Part shown: positions 6,631 through 8,997 of the stretch, piece by piece
How the letters are laid out: each line of letters opens with the position of its first letter
Numbering within the stretch: position 1 is the first letter of the stretch
Assembly: GCA_023251415.1 (NCBI GenBank)
Contig: JAHEYX010000105.1
Location: 1 to 8,997 of the forward strand
Source: Chitinophagales bacterium
GTDB lineage: Bacteria > Bacteroidota > Bacteroidia > Chitinophagales > CAIODY01
Direction of reading: 5' to 3'
Length of the DNA: 8,997 nt
Position numbers and translations under genes: made by a program
The notes under the pieces: generated by a model
Told to the model about the DNA's origin: nothing
The model's input: the letters and a program-made list of their open reading frames with translations, nothing else
The model's database searches: none

Positions 6631-7623
6631 TTATCCTAACCAAGCTAATGCATTTTTGTACAACAATTTAGCTTTAACTTCATGGTTGTATTGCATCGAT
6701 TCAATTAATGCACCGGGAACATCTTCACCCAATGGGAATGGGTAATCGGTACCCATACATATTTTATCTTCGCCAAATAATTTCACTATAAAATCTAATG
6801 CGGCAGCATCGTGTGTTAAGGCATCTAAATAGAATTTACCAATGTAATTTTTTGGATGAACCGGATTGTCAATTGCCACTAAATCGGGACGACAATCAAA
6901 TCCATGTGCTATTCTGCCAAAGGTATAAGGAAAAGAACCGCCGCCATGAGCAAATGCGATTCTTAAATTGGGTAAACGTTCAATAGTTCCACTAAAGAGC
7001 AAACTGCATATCGCACGGCTGCTTTCGGCAGGCATGCCAACCAACCATGGCAACCAATATTTTTGATAATGTGCTTCACCCATCATTTCCCAAGGATGTA
7101 CAAAAATAGCAGCGCCTAATTTCTCGGCTGCTTCAAAGAATGCAAAATATTTTTTGTCACCTAAATTTTCTTGGTTAACATTTGTTCCAATTTCAATTCC
7201 TTTCAATCCCAATTCGTTTATACAACGGGTCATTTCAAGTATTGCTAATTCCGGATCTTGCATAGGAACTGTTCCTAATCCAAAAAAGCGAGTAGGGTGG
7301 CGACTGCAAACTTCAGCAATATGATCATTAAAATAGCGCGAAGTTTCTAAGGCATGAGCTGCTTGAGCCCAATAATTAAACAATACCGGAATAGTACTTA
7401 ATACTTGTTGGCTCACCTGGTGCTTGTCACATTCTTTAATTCGAATTGCTCCATCCCAACAATTTTCTTCAATTTCACGAAAGAATTTGTCGCCTTTCAT
7501 CATACGTGCACAACAAGGCTTGGTACCATCATGTTGTAAATGTATAAATTCACCGTAGCCAAATTTTGCCGCCCAATTCGGAATATCTTTAGGGAGTATA
7601 TGGGTATGAATGTCAATTTTCAT
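6631..7623 (-). CDS. 2-amino-3-carboxymuconate-6-semialdehyde decarboxylase (ACMSD)
   Basis: Decarboxylates 2-amino-3-carboxymuconate-6-semialdehyde to 2-aminomuconate semialdehyde (EC 4.1.1.45) in the kynurenine route of tryptophan breakdown, diverting flux from quinolinate and NAD; a cytoplasmic zinc amidohydrolase-superfamily enzyme. 330 residues, close to human ACMSD as I recall that sequence, with long shared stretches such as KIDIH.HILPK, RENCWD-like EENCWD, KYWLPWLVGMPAE and GTDYPFPLGE. Metal ligands are all present: H6 and H8 (HTH), H176 (FVHPW), H226 (FAHGGG) and D293 (GTDYP). Substrate and subunit-interface residues also fit: R49, W193, R237 and R245 (RPDL). ATG 7623 places the HxH motif at the usual position, and tandem TAA codons end the gene. 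No other kynurenine-pathway gene is in the window. A related decarboxylase of the same superfamily is possible but less likely given the complete match. Confidence 0.93.
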   Translation of the reverse strand: MKIDIHTHILPKDIPNWAAKFGYGEFIHLQHDGTKPCCARMMKGDKFFREIEENCWDGAIRIKECDKHQVSQQVLSTIPVLFNYWAQAAHALETSRYFNDHIAEVCSRHPTRFFGLGTVPMQDPELAILEMTRCINELGLKGIEIGTNVNQENLGDKKYFAFFEAAEKLGAAIFVHPWEMMGEAHYQKYWLPWLVGMPAESSRAICSLLFSGTIERLPNLRIAFAHGGGSFPYTFGRIAHGFDCRPDLVAIDNPVHPKNYIGKFYLDALTHDAAALDFIVKLFGEDKICMGTDYPFPLGEDVPGALIESMQYNHEVKAKLLYKNALAWLG

Positions 7624-7640
7624 GGCTTATTGTTTGGTTA

Positions 7641-7648
7641 CGAAAATA
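7641..7648 (-). promoter_or_regulatory. Possible -7 element for ACMSD
   Basis: On the minus strand it reads TATTTTCG, one mismatch from TAnnTTTG, 17 bases before the ATG at 7623. About 20 bases further upstream TTCG may act as a weak -33. It sits in the 50-base gap after the macroglobulin gene, so ACMSD may have its own promoter as well as read-through from upstream. The same TTTCG variant of the -7 box appears before the barrel gene. Confidence 0.35.
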
Positions 7649-7673
7649 CTTTTTAAATTGATTTTTAACGAAT

Positions 7674-8997
7674 TTATTGTGCAGTGAATACTTGTGTGTT
7701 GCTATAAGCTTTAAATTGAGGCGCATACAAACATTCGATGCTTGCTATTCCTGCATTAAAAGTACCGCGATGATTACTTCTGATTTTATAAGAAATAACA
7801 TAATCGCCTTTTTCTATATGCGGGATGAAAAAGTGTGCTGCACTGGCATCCATACTTTTATAAAAGGTCAGGCCATTTTGATACGAGTAACCGGACGCCA
7901 TTTCAACTACTTCAGTTGAGCCGGATTGTTGATCGGTTAATTGAACATAATCCATGGCTCGCGTAACATGGAAATGTAATTTTACTTCAATGAGTTCACC
8001 TATTTGTACGCCGGATGAATCACTCATCCAAAACGATTGCCCTCCTGCTGGCTGGTACCACAGTTCTTTGCGAATTGAAAATCCATTGCCAACTTGAGCA
8101 ACAGAAGCATGTGTAAGTGGTTTCCAATAGCTGTATAAAATGGAACCAATTAAAGTTGAATTTTTACTAGCAGGAGTAGTTGAGGTAAAAATTTTAATAC
8201 TGTCTTTTAAAGGTTGGAAAGCCGGTTTATCCATATTAAATTGTATGCCTTGGGTGGTGGTTTGTGTCGAATTATTCCAACTTAATTTGGTTGAACCGGC
8301 TGAAATTTCGCCTCGACTATTGTCACTAGTTAAATCGCTTACTCCATTTAAAAGCGCAGTTATGGCTTGAGTGGTACCGGTTGTAGTTGGCCAATGCTGT
8401 GTTTCTTTTTGTATCAACAACCATTTTACTAAATCCGGTAGTGCAGGGTCTTGTGGGCTAATTAACTGAAAAGCGGTTATGATATTAGCTTGCGTTTCGA
8501 TTGCAGATTGGAACGTGTTTTCCGTTTCGCTTTTCCAATACATGCCTTTTGTTGAATCAAGCAGTGCGCTTTGTTTTAAACTGTTTAAAAACAATAAGGC
8601 ATTGTTGCGATTGCCTGCATAAAAATAAACTTTTGCGAGCAAGGCTCTAAAGTCGGCGTTCATACTACGGTTTAATGCAGGTAACTGTTTGTAAAGTTTT
8701 AGTAGTAGCGAATCGTTGGTTGAACTGAGTTCTAAATGATTTTTTGCGGCTATTAATTGTGCCAATTGTAAACAGTAATATTGATGTACTTCCGATTCAG
8801 AAAGTAGGAGTTTTGAATTAATTGGTTGCTGTAAATTCTTTTGTAAATAATTTAATGGATGGTAGATTAACGCATCGAAAAAGCTTACATCGTTATTTTC
8901 TAGAGCCAACTTTAGTAAATTTTGTGTAATGTAAGTAGTGATGGTAAGGTCTTCTCCGAGTCCTTTGTACCATTCAAAAGCACCATTCGGAGCAATG
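7674..8997 (-). CDS. Alpha-2-macroglobulin family protein, C-terminal part (5' end missing)
   Basis: The frame stays open to the right edge (first full codon at 8996), so the TTG at 8909 is internal and the true start is outside; 440 residues are visible of what is usually a protein of well over 1500. The first visible residues (APNGAFEWYKG...TYITQNLL) match the helical thioester-domain region of bacterial macroglobulins, where a pattern like GGWPWFKG..YITQYI is typical. Next come helical pairs, then WPTTTGTTQAITALL near 8370, and a beta-rich C-terminal domain ending in a signature like IASIECLYAPQFKAYSNT, close to the family's ASIQ.MYAPEF.AHS. These proteins are large envelope-associated factors thought to trap or inhibit proteases. 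The thioester CxEQ site would lie beyond the edge, so its presence is unknown. Its stop is 50 bases before the ACMSD start on the same strand. Confidence 0.88.
   Translation of the reverse strand, partial: IAPNGAFEWYKGLGEDLTITTYITQNLLKLALENNDVSFFDALIYHPLNYLQKNLQQPINSKLLLSESEVHQYYCLQLAQLIAAKNHLELSSTNDSLLLKLYKQLPALNRSMNADFRALLAKVYFYAGNRNNALLFLNSLKQSALLDSTKGMYWKSETENTFQSAIETQANIITAFQLISPQDPALPDLVKWLLIQKETQHWPTTTGTTQAITALLNGVSDLTSDNSRGEISAGSTKLSWNNSTQTTTQGIQFNMDKPAFQPLKDSIKIFTSTTPASKNSTLIGSILYSYWKPLTHASVAQVGNGFSIRKELWYQPAGGQSFWMSDSSGVQIGELIEVKLHFHVTRAMDYVQLTDQQSGSTEVVEMASGYSYQNGLTFYKSMDASAAHFFIPHIEKGDYVISYKIRSNHRGTFNAGIASIECLYAPQFKAYSNTQVFTAQ

Noticed and set aside
6798..6986. Short plus-strand open frame
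   Set aside because: Antisense to strongly conserved ACMSD active-site sequence.
7677..7919. Plus-strand open frame of 80 codons
   Set aside because: Antisense to the conserved C-terminal domain of the macroglobulin; composition looks like a shadow.
8140..8370. Plus-strand open frame of 76 codons
   Set aside because: Antisense to the macroglobulin gene, no promoter or recognisable product.
8907..8909. TTG (minus strand) as the start of the macroglobulin gene
   Set aside because: The 29 codons upstream to the window edge are open and encode family-typical residues.

Overview
The window reads as ordinary chromosome from a Bacteroidota bacterium. Indicators are AT-rich DNA, absence of clear Shine-Dalgarno sequences before the starts, -33/-7 type promoter motifs (TTG ... 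TAnnTTTG), a type IX secretion (T9SS) C-terminal sorting domain, a propeller/Y_Y_Y/LytS-type sensor kinase paired with a LytTR regulator, and a Bacteroidota-style alpha-2-macroglobulin. Placement below phylum (perhaps Chitinophagia or Sphingobacteriia) is only a guess. Coding density is very high and no gene-free stretch exceeds about 110 bases. I see no tRNA, rRNA, CRISPR array, insertion sequence or prophage gene.

Left part (1-4446, all + strand): a sensor histidine kinase that enters from beyond the left edge (periplasmic propeller, Y_Y_Y, one membrane segment, GAF, LytS-type kinase) is followed 20 bases later by its likely partner, a REC-LytTR response regulator. After an 85-base gap holding a good -33/-7 promoter and small GTTGAT repeats comes a secreted T9SS substrate of unknown function. 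A long symmetric hairpin terminator closes this block and can serve the convergent gene on the other side too.

Middle (4462-6626): a monofunctional aspartate kinase (- strand) and a small predicted outer-membrane beta-barrel protein (+ strand) diverge from a roughly 107-base shared intergenic region with candidate promoters for both directions.

Right part (6631-8997, - strand): an amidohydrolase whose full set of active-site residues matches 2-amino-3-carboxymuconate-6-semialdehyde decarboxylase (ACMSD) of the kynurenine pathway, and upstream of it the C-terminal part of an alpha-2-macroglobulin-family protein whose N-terminus lies beyond the right edge.

The genes do not form one pathway. 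The only clear functional unit is the kinase/regulator pair, possibly together with the secreted protein downstream. Two metabolic enzymes (aspartate family amino acids; tryptophan/kynurenine breakdown) and two envelope proteins make up the rest. I did not find a convincing new system. The most checkable leads are the regulator next to a T9SS gene with repeats around its promoter, the isolated ACMSD gene, and the unrecognised barrel protein.
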